DNA of 64,000 nt, taken from assembly GCA_014192065.1 (NCBI GenBank), contig BJHH01000002.1, positions 477,057 through 541,056 of the forward strand, in the 5' to 3' direction. Positions 51,569-59,152 of this stretch are shown here, one piece after another. The stretch comes from Gemmatimonadota bacterium (GTDB taxonomy: Bacteria > Gemmatimonadota > Gemmatimonadetes > Gemmatimonadales > Gemmatimonadaceae). The notes under the pieces are model-generated. The model did not search any database and was not told the DNA's origin. It worked only from the letters and a program-made list of their open reading frames with translations. Position 1 is the first letter of the stretch; every line of letters begins with the position of its first letter. The position numbers were made by a program, and so were the translations under genes.

Positions 51569-52605
51569 GCCGGCTTCGTGCTGTCTGCGGGAAGCCACAC
51601 GGTAAACACCGATCCGTTGCCGACGTCGCTTTCCACGGAAATGTCGCCGTCAAGGAGGCGCGCGAGTCGGCGCGAGATGGCAAGCCCAAGCCCGGTTCCC
51701 CTTCGCCCGGAATCGGCCCGCGACCCAGGGTTGACCTGCTCGAATTCCTCGAAGATGCGCTCCTGGTCGATTGCGGCGATTCCAATACCGGAGTCGGCAA
51801 CCTGCAACGCCACCCACGACCCGTGTGCCACCAACATCGGCCGGCGCCCCGGCGTCGGTGCCGGTGCCGGTGCGGTGAGGTCGTCGTCGCGGATCTGCAT
51901 GGCGCGAATGACAATACTGCCAGACGGCGTGAACTTGATCGCATTGCCGATCAGGTTCACAAGAATCCGCCGGAGGTGGGAAAGATCGGTCACAATTCTC
52001 GGCAGGGTTGCGGGGACGCTGATCGAAAACGTCAACCCGCGTCCCGTGGCCAGTGGCTCCATTTCCGACGCCACGTCGATCACGAAGGGGCGCAGGCGGA
52101 CCGACTCTTCGTGCACCTCGATCCGGCCGGCCGCCATTCTCGCGAGGTCGAGAACCTGCTCCACGAGGTCGCGGAGATGGTTCGCTGACGTTTCGATCCG
52201 TTCAACCGGCCCACGCTGTCTCGCCGTGAGCGCTCCGTATGATCCGTCACGCAGCAGGTCTACAAAGCCTACGATTGCCGAAAGCGGTGTTCGTAGTTCG
52301 TGCGAAACGCTCGCGAGAAATTCCGATTTCGCACGATTCGCTCGATAGAGCTCGCCAGACAACTGTTCGAGCTCAATCGAGCGCTCCTCGATACTTCGGG
52401 CCTGCCGGCGCTCATACACACGGACAAGCGCTAGCGCGACCATCGCCATCATAACGATCGTCCATAACGCGACGCGCACATACCAGGAACCGGCTGTGCG
52501 CACGAAGTGGTCGGCGATCCCTAAGACGACGAACATTCCTACAAATGCCGTCCCGAGGGCCACCGCCGACGGACGGATCCGGCTGCGTGTCTGTATTAGG
52601 GGCAT
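51565..52605 (-). CDS. Membrane-bound sensor histidine kinase
   Basis: A 346-residue two-component kinase. Two N-terminal membrane helices (~14-31, ~43-62), a short coiled-coil linker, the H-box 'LASVSHELRTPLSAI' with His102 and an ATPase domain with N-box 'NLIGNAIKFTPSG', 'DSGIGI', 'FEEFEQ' and 'GTGLGLAI'. No periplasmic sensor domain is seen, so it may sense the membrane. No response regulator is adjacent. Confidence 0.93.
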   Translation of the reverse strand: MPLIQTRSRIRPSAVALGTAFVGMFVVLGIADHFVRTAGSWYVRVALWTIVMMAMVALALVRVYERRQARSIEERSIELEQLSGELYRANRAKSEFLASVSHELRTPLSAIVGFVDLLRDGSYGALTARQRGPVERIETSANHLRDLVEQVLDLARMAAGRIEVHEESVRLRPFVIDVASEMEPLATGRGLTFSISVPATLPRIVTDLSHLRRILVNLIGNAIKFTPSGSIVIRAMQIRDDDLTAPAPAPTPGRRPMLVAHGSWVALQVADSGIGIAAIDQERIFEEFEQVNPGSRADSGRRGTGLGLAISRRLARLLDGDISVESDVGNGSVFTVWLPADSTKPA

Positions 52606-52615
52606 TGTGCTGTGA

Positions 52616-53218
52616 ATGGTCGACGCATTGACGCCAAAACTATCACCGGGTAACCTCCGCGACGTGACCCCTCATGACCGATTGATCTCCCTGCTTGCTG
52701 AACGCTCTGTGCGGCGCGGCACCTTCACGCTCGCATCAGGCAAGCAGTCGTCTGTGTATGTGGACGCCCGGCTCACAACGATGAGCCCCGAAGGCCTCGC
52801 GACCATCGGCCCGCTGGCGCTCGAGCGAATTCGGGCCGCCGGACTCGACCCGGACGCAGTCGGCGGACTGACACTCGGAGCGGACCCCGTGGCCTACGCC
52901 ATCGCATACGCCAGCGCACTGGCCGGTTCACCGCTCCGTGCGTTCACCGTCCGAAAAGAGGCAAAGATTCACGGCACCGGCAAGCTGATCGAAGGGCCGT
53001 TCACCCCGGGCGATCGTGTGGTCATTATCGAAGACGTGATCACGACCGGTGGCTCCGCACTGCGCGCGATCGATGCCGTTCGCGCAGCGGGTGGCATTAT
53101 CATCGGGGTGCTCGCGGTCGTCGACCGTGAAGAGGGTGGGCAAGAGGCCCTCGCCGCAGCCGGGGTTCCCATTGTGGCCCTCGCCACCGCGTCAGAGGTG
53201 CTCTCGCTCGTTCCCTAG
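52616..53218 (+). CDS. pyrE: Orotate phosphoribosyltransferase
   Basis: Makes OMP from orotate and PRPP in pyrimidine synthesis. The core 'RSVRRGTFTLASGKQSSVYVDARLTT', 'GGLTLGADPVAYAIAYAS', 'RKEAKIHGTGKLIEG' and the PRPP loop 'VVIIEDVITTGGSALRAI' are all intact. Residues before 'VTPHDRLISLL' are unusual for the family, so GTG 52664 (184 residues) may be the real start; ATG 52616 lies 10 bases from the divergent kinase start. The TAG stop overlaps the convergent regulator at CTAG. Confidence 0.93.
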   Translation: MVDALTPKLSPGNLRDVTPHDRLISLLAERSVRRGTFTLASGKQSSVYVDARLTTMSPEGLATIGPLALERIRAAGLDPDAVGGLTLGADPVAYAIAYASALAGSPLRAFTVRKEAKIHGTGKLIEGPFTPGDRVVIIEDVITTGGSALRAIDAVRAAGGIIIGVLAVVDREEGGQEALAAAGVPIVALATASEVLSLVP

Positions 53219-54105
53219 TGATGGGCAGCGGGAAGCTTGGGGCGCATGCCGCGAGGGCGCATGATCAGTGGCGACACCCAGGCTATTCGCTCGCGGTAGG
53301 GCGCAATGAGCTCCTCTCGAAAGCGCTGCATCATCCGCACACCGTCGTGGGTGCGCCGAAATTCTCCAGCCGACAGTTTCATGAACGTGAAGATGTGCCG
53401 GCCAAAACTCTGCGGAGACGAGTGGTTGAGGCGATAGGCTACGTCAGCGATCGAGAGTCCGGGATTCTCTAACATTCGCGCGGCACGCACGAGTCCAGCG
53501 TACGCCAGGTATCTCTTGGGTGCGGGTAGTCCAGCTCTGAAAAATCGACTCATGAGGGTGCTGGGAAGTACACCAAGTCCTGCCGCGAGCGTGCGAACGG
53601 TTCGCGGCCTCTCGTTGTCCGTGAATAGCGCCTGAACGAACCGAGAAAAGTCTACCGGTGTCTCCTGTAGATCGAGCGCCAGCTCGGCGGCCACCTCGGC
53701 GTCGCGCTCGTGTGCAACATCGGCCGCCAGCGCCTCCCGTAGTCGATTCCATCCGTCTGGTGTCCGCACGTCCACGAGGTGTTGTATCCCGCAGTTTCCA
53801 AGCGCCAGTAGGTCGTCGGCGGTCGGTGTACCACTGCGTGTCAGGAGTACAAATGCCGGGATCCGCGGAAACTCGTGCACAACCCGCATGGCGCGCGGTA
53901 ATTCGGTCGCGCAGCATCGCGTTGCCGACAGAAGGACGGCGCTGACCCGCCTCACACGCAGGTCATGCAACACATCCTCTACCGTGTCGCGGTGCACGGT
54001 TCGATAGAGCCCCGCTCCCACCCGATCGACTTCTGCCCGATCGGCCGGATCAAGAACAGTCGCGACTGGCGCAATGTGCCTCGGTGATACCCTGGCCGTG
54101 TGCAT
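53215..54105 (-). CDS. AraC-family transcriptional regulator with receiver-like N terminus
   Basis: A 296-residue DNA-binding protein. The N-terminal ~120 residues look like a degenerate response-regulator fold without a clear phosphorylatable aspartate ('VSAVLLSATRCCATELP ... AFVLLTRSG'). Residues ~175-270 are an AraC HTH pair ('TVRTLAAGLGVLPSTLMSRFFRAGLP ... LSIADVAYRLNHSSPQSFGRHIFTFMKLSAGEFRR'). Target unknown. Confidence 0.8.
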   Translation of the reverse strand: MHTARVSPRHIAPVATVLDPADRAEVDRVGAGLYRTVHRDTVEDVLHDLRVRRVSAVLLSATRCCATELPRAMRVVHEFPRIPAFVLLTRSGTPTADDLLALGNCGIQHLVDVRTPDGWNRLREALAADVAHERDAEVAAELALDLQETPVDFSRFVQALFTDNERPRTVRTLAAGLGVLPSTLMSRFFRAGLPAPKRYLAYAGLVRAARMLENPGLSIADVAYRLNHSSPQSFGRHIFTFMKLSAGEFRRTHDGVRMMQRFREELIAPYRERIAWVSPLIMRPRGMRPKLPAAHH

Positions 54106-54279
54106 GTGCCCTCGATGATTGCGTGTGGCAACAACGTTGCGGCCCGTGGGTCACCGGGCCGTCACTCTTCAGTGCTGGTGCGGTGCCATGGGTGTCACTC
54201 TCACGGTGTGAAGATTCCCACGAGGCGAATAGGCTTGCTCGTTCAAGCGGCTGGTGGCGCCAGGGGCTAGCTTTTCTGG

Positions 54280-54653
54280 GCGAGTTTCCCGGCCGGATGA
54301 TCGCGCCGCCGCACCGCAAGGTCGGCGCCGAGGAAAGTCCGGGCTCCATGGACAGACTGCCAGGTAACACCTGGGCACCTCGGTGACGGATAGTGCCACA
54401 GAGAACAGACCGCCCCGCGCAAGCGAGGGTAAGGGTGAAAAGGTGGGGTAAGAGCCCACCGCGTTCGTGGTAACACGAATGGCACGGCAAACCCCAGTCG
54501 GAGCAAGGCCGAATAGGCGGCGAGGAGCAGTCCTCTTCGATCAAGACGCCGCGGGTAGGCTGCTAGAGGGCGCGGGCGACCGCGTTCCGAGAGAAATGAT
54601 CATCCGAAGCAACACGCTTCGACAGAACCCGGCTTATAGGCCGGGAAACTCGC
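54280..54653 (+). ncRNA. rnpB: RNase P RNA, bacterial class A
   Basis: The catalytic RNA that processes tRNA 5' ends. Helix P1 is a perfect 15-bp pairing between 54280-54294 and 54639-54653. The conserved CR-I region 'GAGGAAAGTCCGGGCTCC' is near 54331 and the 3' conserved block 'GAGAAATGATCATCCG' lies near 54590, with 'ACAGAACCCGGCTTATAGG' at the P1 return. The length (~374) is usual for class A. The protein partner rnpA is 4 kb away. The 3' end overlaps the start of the downstream lipoprotein frame. Confidence 0.95.
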
Positions 54654-55501
54654 GCTCCATTCGTTGGGGAATCCTCACGGCAAGCACGCTACTCGCGTGC
54701 TATACCCGCGTGCCCGAGCAGGCGATCGCCATTCCGCCTGCCGCCAAGCCACCGGATGCGCCATTGGTCGCCAGTGTGTGGACACCACGCCCGGAAACAC
54801 TCGCGCGCGAGTACCTCGTCGAAAACAGCGCGCGCGTGGTAACCACCACTGGTTCCGGCTCTACAGACGACTCGACGACAATTGCCATTCAGGCGTCGAT
54901 TCGACAGGTGGCCGGCGGCGGACTTGCCGGTCTTCTGCGCGACATTGTCGTTTCCTCTCCCGGTGTTGCGCGCGCGCGGATGCCTGGCGTGGTACTCCCG
55001 TACCCGTTCGCCGCCGCTGGGGTTGGCCAGGGAAACCAGTACTCGCCGACCGGACTGGTCGGAGCTGGCGCCTGTAGTGTTGGCGCCCACGACGCACTCG
55101 GTGCGCTACGCGATCTACTGGTGCGGATACCCGATACCCTCCGCGTTGGCAAAGAGTGGGCGGACTCTGGGCGATTTGAGACCTGCAGGGCAGGGGTCAA
55201 CCTTGAGCTCGCGAGCGTACGCGCTTTTCGCGTCACGGCGCTTGAATCCGGGCTGAGCGGGGTGGTGTTGGTTGTTGTCCGAACGGCAACGACTACCGTG
55301 CGTGGAGTTTCCGTTCGCGGCGATGACACGACGCGCATAACCGGATCAGGATCCAGCACGCTACGCTACGAGGTGGATCCGATCACCGGGGCCGTGCTTG
55401 GTGCGGACGGGTCGGGGTCGCTCGACCTTGCCGTCCGCGGACGGGTCCAATCAGAGAGCGCCCGTCAAACACAGGCCGTCCGTATCGGCCCGCGTACGTA
55501 A
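54596..55501 (+). CDS. Lipoprotein of unknown function, start overlapping rnpB
   Basis: About 301 residues ending at TAA 55499-55501. A hydrophobic stretch and lipobox (WGILTASTLLAC) begin just after rnpB, so the signal peptide is real, yet no ATG, GTG or TTG lies in frame between the end of rnpB and the lipobox. The nearest upstream candidate is ATG 54596, inside the RNA gene (MIIRSNTLRQNPAYRPGN), with a long basic n-region. The mature part is beta-rich with repeated Thr/Gly/Val patterns and no recognised domain. It ends 8 bases before the convergent dnaN stop. Confidence 0.6.
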   Translation: MIIRSNTLRQNPAYRPGNSRSIRWGILTASTLLACYTRVPEQAIAIPPAAKPPDAPLVASVWTPRPETLAREYLVENSARVVTTTGSGSTDDSTTIAIQASIRQVAGGGLAGLLRDIVVSSPGVARARMPGVVLPYPFAAAGVGQGNQYSPTGLVGAGACSVGAHDALGALRDLLVRIPDTLRVGKEWADSGRFETCRAGVNLELASVRAFRVTALESGLSGVVLVVVRTATTTVRGVSVRGDDTTRITGSGSSTLRYEVDPITGAVLGADGSGSLDLAVRGRVQSESARQTQAVRIGPRT

Positions 55502-55509
55502 GCATTCCG

Positions 55510-56628
55510 TTAGTCGACGAGCCGAAGGGGCATCAACAAGCAAAGGTACTTGGCGGAATCCGACCATCCTTCTGGCTCAACGGTTGCCGCGCGCTCCGGT
55601 GCCTTGAAGGTCATTTTTACTTCGTCGGTCGGCAAATACTTAAGGATTTCTAACAGGTACGCAGCGTTGAATCCGATATCCAGTGGATCACCCGTAAACC
55701 GTACGGGCAGCTCGTCCTGTGCTTCGCCAAGGTCAGGGGTGCTGACGCTAAACTTCAGCATTCCACTGTTGAATGAGAGCCGGATGCGGTGGGTCTGGTC
55801 TGAAGCAACGACCGACATTCGCTTCAGCGCGCCAATGAGTGCCTGGCGATCAATGATGGCCACCTTGTCGTTGTCCTTCGGGATGACCTGTTCGTAGCTC
55901 GGATACGGCCCTTCGATCAGTCGGGTGTATACCGAGGTAAAGGGCGACCGAAACCCGACGTGGTTTTCTCCCTGCGCGACCTCGAGCTCTTCCTCGGCCG
56001 GAAAAAGTCTCCGGATTTGCTCAAGGGCTTTTGGTGGGATAATGAACTCTCGCGAGGATCCCTTTGCTCCGGGTGACTTGGTCGCGAGCTCCATCTTCGC
56101 CAGGCGGTGTCCGTTTGTTGCAACCATGCGCATCTGCGCATCCTGCAGTTCCCAAAGGACGCCATTCAATATCGGGCGGCTTTCCTCGGTTGACGCTGCA
56201 AAAGCTGTGTGGCTGATGAGTTTCTGCAGGTCGCCAGACGAAACGCGGCTTGCTTTATCAAACTGCACTACCGGGAAGGTTGGGAATTCCCCTTTCGGCA
56301 ATCCCAGTAGTTTGAATTTTGACCGTCCGCACTCGAGCGTGATGCGCTGATCCCCGGAGGAGGAGATCTTCACCGGTGCCGGCGGCAGCTCGCGCGCAAT
56401 TTCAGCAAGCTTTCTTGCGGGAATCGTAACACCGCCAGCGCTCTCGACGTCGGCCGTTACTTCGGTGCTAATGGCAATGTCGAGATCTGTTCCAGACAGA
56501 CGAATTCCTTTTTCACTGGTCTGAACCAAGAGGTTGGCCAGTACAGGAAGAGTGGTCTTGGATGGTACCGCCGGAGTAACGGCGGCAAGTCCTTCCTGAA
56601 GCTTCTCGCGCGAAATTGTAAAGCGCAT
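55510..56628 (-). CDS. dnaN: DNA polymerase III beta sliding clamp
   Basis: Ring-shaped processivity clamp, 372 residues with three similar domains. 'MRFTISREKLQEGLAAVTPAVPSKTTLPVLANLLV', 'LSGTDLDIAIST', 'GEFPTFP', 'TNGHRLA' and the C-terminal 'YLCLLMPLRL' (which normally reads MPMR[LI]) are typical. ATG 56628 is preceded by TTG 56634 in frame. It follows dnaA on the same strand after a 230-base gap. Confidence 0.97.
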   Translation of the reverse strand: MRFTISREKLQEGLAAVTPAVPSKTTLPVLANLLVQTSEKGIRLSGTDLDIAISTEVTADVESAGGVTIPARKLAEIARELPPAPVKISSSGDQRITLECGRSKFKLLGLPKGEFPTFPVVQFDKASRVSSGDLQKLISHTAFAASTEESRPILNGVLWELQDAQMRMVATNGHRLAKMELATKSPGAKGSSREFIIPPKALEQIRRLFPAEEELEVAQGENHVGFRSPFTSVYTRLIEGPYPSYEQVIPKDNDKVAIIDRQALIGALKRMSVVASDQTHRIRLSFNSGMLKFSVSTPDLGEAQDELPVRFTGDPLDIGFNAAYLLEILKYLPTDEVKMTFKAPERAATVEPEGWSDSAKYLCLLMPLRLVD

Positions 56629-56634
56629 ATGCAA

Positions 56635-56863
56635 CCCGTGATAACGAGAAGGCGTTCAACAACCAGTGCAAGAACTAGCTTCTAATAAATTTATTGTCTG
56701 AAGCGCAGTAGCAGTAGTAATACGTGGAAAGTTGAAAAGTAACACAAGTTGTTTCCACCAAACAAGTTCCCGCGTTTAGCTCGTGTGGTAGCCGTGTTGA
56801 AAGATGCTTCCAGAAGACCCTGTTTGGTAAGAACGTTTGTTTCGGTCGTCGCGATCCATGGTG
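56635..56863. other. dnaA-dnaN intergenic region, candidate oriC part
   Basis: 229 bases with an AT-rich palindrome AATAAATTTATT (56684-56695) as a possible unwinding element and two weak DnaA-box-like sites in inverse orientation, TTTCCACCA (56752-56760) and ACGTGGAAA (56722-56730). One TTTTCCACA box lies in the dnaA 3' end at 56895-56903. This is a common oriC place, but boxes are weak, so the assignment is tentative. Confidence 0.45.
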
Positions 56864-58252
56864 TTACGTATCGTTCCGCAGACTGTCCCGAATCTTTTCC
56901 ACACGCCCACGGAACTCAACACTCTCTTTGATCATCGACGAAACACGATCGAGGCTGTGGATCACGGTCGAGTGATCGCGACCCCCAAAGGCACCCCCAA
57001 TCTCAACGAGCTGTAGGCCGAGCAGTTCGCGAGAAAGATACATTGCAACCTGGCGCGGAACTGTGACGGCCCTGGTTCTCGACTTGGCCTGGAGCCCCTC
57101 AACCGACACGCCCCATTCTGTTGCGACGCGCTGCTGGATCGAGCGCAGGCGATCGTGACGCGATGAGCGGGCCGGTCGCGACTCGTGTGTCCTGACCTTG
57201 TCGCGGAGTGCCTCCCGGGCAATATCGAGCGAAACGGGACGATTTCGCAGCGAGGCATACGCAAGGAGCTTGATAATGGACCCCTCGAGCTCTCGGACGT
57301 TGGCCTGGACGTGATTTGCAACGAACTCAATCACATCGTCCGGAATCGCCTGCTCGAGCCGATCGGCCCGAGCTTTTTGCCGAAGAATGGCGATCCGGTG
57401 CTCGAGGTCGGGTTGGGCGATGTCGGCAACCATTCCCCACTCAAAGCGACTGACGAGGCGCGATTCGAGGCGCGGAATTTCCGAGGGTGGCCGGTCGCTC
57501 GTGACTACGACCTGACGGCCAGCCTCATAGATCGCATTAAAGGTGTGGAAGAACTCTTCCTGCGTGGCTTCCTTTCCGCCTAGAAAATGCACGTCGTCAA
57601 CGAGCAGTAGGTCGGTTTCACGATACCGGCGCCGGAAATCCGGCATCGCGCGCTTCGCGATGGACGTAATCACGTCGTTGGTGAACTGCTCGGTGCTGAT
57701 AAAGGTGGTTCGACAGGAAGGGTTTTTGGCAAGAATCTCATGGGCGATGGCTTGCATGAGATGGGTCTTGCCGAGTCCTGTCGCGCCGTAAATGAACAGG
57801 GGATTGTAGGTCTTGCCAGGTGCCTGCGATACGGCGGTTGCCGCCGCGACCGCGAGCTCATTCGACCGACCAATAACAAACTCAGAGAATGTGTATCTTT
57901 TACTTAAAACACCAACAGTGACGCTTTGTGGTCTTTGTTGTGGCGTTATACTGGCGCTGTTTGCTGGTGCGAAAAGATCCATTTGCGATCGCTTAAGCCG
58001 CTCCTGCTCAACGCGAAATGAGATGGAAATTGGATGGCCAAAACAGACAGGACCGAGCGCCTCGAGCGCCTGCGTGTGTTTCGACTCATTCCACTCGACC
58101 GACCACTGGTCTGGGGCGGTCAGTACAAGCATCCTTCCGTCGAACTCTTGGGCAACCAGCGGAACAAGCCATGTTTCCACGGCCTGTTCTGGTAGCTCGA
58201 GTCGGGCGCGGCCGATCAGTGTAGACCAAACTTCTGTAGCGGAAAGCGTCAC
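56864..58252 (-). CDS. dnaA: Chromosomal replication initiator protein
   Basis: ATP-dependent origin-binding protein, 462 residues from GTG 58252 (VTLSATEVWSTLIGRARLEL). Domain I leads to the AAA+ core: 'NPLFIYGATGLGKTHLMQAIAHE', 'DLLLVDDVHFLGGKEATQEEFFHTFN', 'SRFEWGMVADIAQPDLE', then the DNA-binding domain IV with 'GGRDHSTVIHSLDRV'. The frame is open to 58630 through rpmH on the other strand; the extension is not protein-like. No clear ribosome binding site precedes the GTG. Confidence 0.97.
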   Translation of the reverse strand: MTLSATEVWSTLIGRARLELPEQAVETWLVPLVAQEFDGRMLVLTAPDQWSVEWNESKHTQALEALGPVCFGHPISISFRVEQERLKRSQMDLFAPANSASITPQQRPQSVTVGVLSKRYTFSEFVIGRSNELAVAAATAVSQAPGKTYNPLFIYGATGLGKTHLMQAIAHEILAKNPSCRTTFISTEQFTNDVITSIAKRAMPDFRRRYRETDLLLVDDVHFLGGKEATQEEFFHTFNAIYEAGRQVVVTSDRPPSEIPRLESRLVSRFEWGMVADIAQPDLEHRIAILRQKARADRLEQAIPDDVIEFVANHVQANVRELEGSIIKLLAYASLRNRPVSLDIAREALRDKVRTHESRPARSSRHDRLRSIQQRVATEWGVSVEGLQAKSRTRAVTVPRQVAMYLSRELLGLQLVEIGGAFGGRDHSTVIHSLDRVSSMIKESVEFRGRVEKIRDSLRNDT

Positions 58253-58292
58253 GGAGCTCAGGAAAAATGGGGAGCGAACGTACGGCCGTAGA

Positions 58293-58301
58293 TGTGGATA
58301 A
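58293..58301. promoter_or_regulatory. DnaA box in the dnaA-rpmH intergenic region
   Basis: TGTGGATAA is a perfect DnaA box (reverse of TTATCCACA), 41 bases upstream of the dnaA start codon. A weaker TGTGAATAG follows near 58354. Fits autoregulation of dnaA and possibly an origin element. Confidence 0.8.
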
Positions 58302-58410
58302 GTCAACACTCGCGCTTGCAAGCAAATAGGGCCAGACTTGAAGTATCTCTGTGTTGTGAATAGGTTTAGCAGCTTGGATAGAACTGATTTCTGGACCGCC
58401 AGGAGTAGTG

Positions 58411-58575
58411 ATGGGAAAGCCGACTTATAACCCGCGAAACAAGAAAAGAATCCGCAAGCATGGGTTCCGCTTGCGTATGTCCACGAAATGGGGGCGGCAG
58501 GTACTGAGCCGGCGCCGCAAGAAGGGGCGTAAGCTCCTGACGGTGAAGCTGCCGTCAAAGTACGCAGGAGCGTAG
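58411..58575 (+). CDS. rpmH: 50S ribosomal protein L34
   Basis: A 54-residue basic ribosomal protein: '[20 protein letters not shown]', then '[19 protein letters not shown]'. The typical 'R-x-H-G-F-x-x-R-M' is present, with a slightly extended C-terminal tail ([13 protein letters not shown]). AGGAG lies 5 bases before the ATG, and a GTG directly precedes it. Normal partner of rnpA downstream. Confidence 0.96.
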   Translation: MGKPTYNPRNKKRIRKHGFRLRMSTKWGRQVLSRRRKKGRKLLTVKLPSKYAGA

Positions 58576-58603
58576 TAGTCAACGCTTTCCGCGCGTCAGT
58601 CGA

Positions 58604-58915
58604 CTGACGCGCGGGGCCGATCTCGCACATGTCCGGGCACGAGGCAAGCCGCTTCGTGGGTCGGCACTGGAGATCCGCGTACTCTCTTCAACGACAACGA
58701 CACCCCGTGTCGGGATTATCGTGCCACGGCATTCACATACGGCCGTGGAGCGAAACCTTGTGAAGCGAAGACTTCGCGAAATAGTCAGGATCTGCGGACT
58801 CGTGTCGCCGACCATCGGAACGATGGTCGTTTTCGCGCGCCCTGCGGCCTATCGCCACTCGTACGAATCGCTACGGACCGAGCTTACGGGCCTATGTGGG
58901 CGCGCGGCGCGGTAG
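58604..58915 (+). CDS. rnpA: RNase P protein component with no canonical start codon
   Basis: Protein subunit of RNase P. The frame shows the family core: 'FPRVSRLTRGADLAHVRARGKPLRG', 'LEIRVLSSTTTTPRVGIIVPRHSHTAVERNLVKRRLREIVR' with the RNR motif region (ERNLVKRRLRE). In this frame there is no ATG, GTG or TTG between the TGA at 58544 and the GTG at 58721, which would cut off half of the domain. The only near-cognate codon well placed is CTG 58604; residues upstream (FPRVSR) match the family too, so the true start may lie nearer 58577, where AGGAG gives the right spacing. Coordinates given use CTG. Confidence 0.8.
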   Translation: MTRGADLAHVRARGKPLRGSALEIRVLSSTTTTPRVGIIVPRHSHTAVERNLVKRRLREIVRICGLVSPTIGTMVVFARPAAYRHSYESLRTELTGLCGRAAR

Positions 58916-58921
58916 CCAGAC

Positions 58922-59134
58922 GTGATAAGGCGACTGCTCGTTCTTTCTGTGCGCGCATACCAGGTCGTCCTCGGACCACTTCTACCATCGTCGTGCCGCT
59001 ATTTTCCGACGTGTTCCTCCTACGCCATCGAGGCACTGGAGCGGCACGGCGCGCTGCGCGGATCGTGGTTTACTGTTCGTCGAATTGCACGTTGTCATCC
59101 TTTTAGGCCGGGTGGATTCGACCCGGTCCCGTGA
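58922..59134 (+). CDS. yidD: Membrane protein insertion efficiency factor YidD
   Basis: A 70-residue protein with the YidD signature '[42 protein letters not shown]' and '[17 protein letters not shown]', including the conserved cysteines. It assists YidC-dependent insertion. GTG start 7 bases after rnpA; yidC follows 18 bases later. Confidence 0.95.
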   Translation: MIRRLLVLSVRAYQVVLGPLLPSSCRYFPTCSSYAIEALERHGALRGSWFTVRRIARCHPFRPGGFDPVP

Positions 59135-59152
59135 TCACCCAGGCGCGAATTC

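Noticed and set aside
54137..54160. Hairpin GGCCCG/CGGGCC upstream of rnpB
   Set aside because: Short stem in GC-rich DNA without a T-run; not convincing as a terminator or riboswitch.
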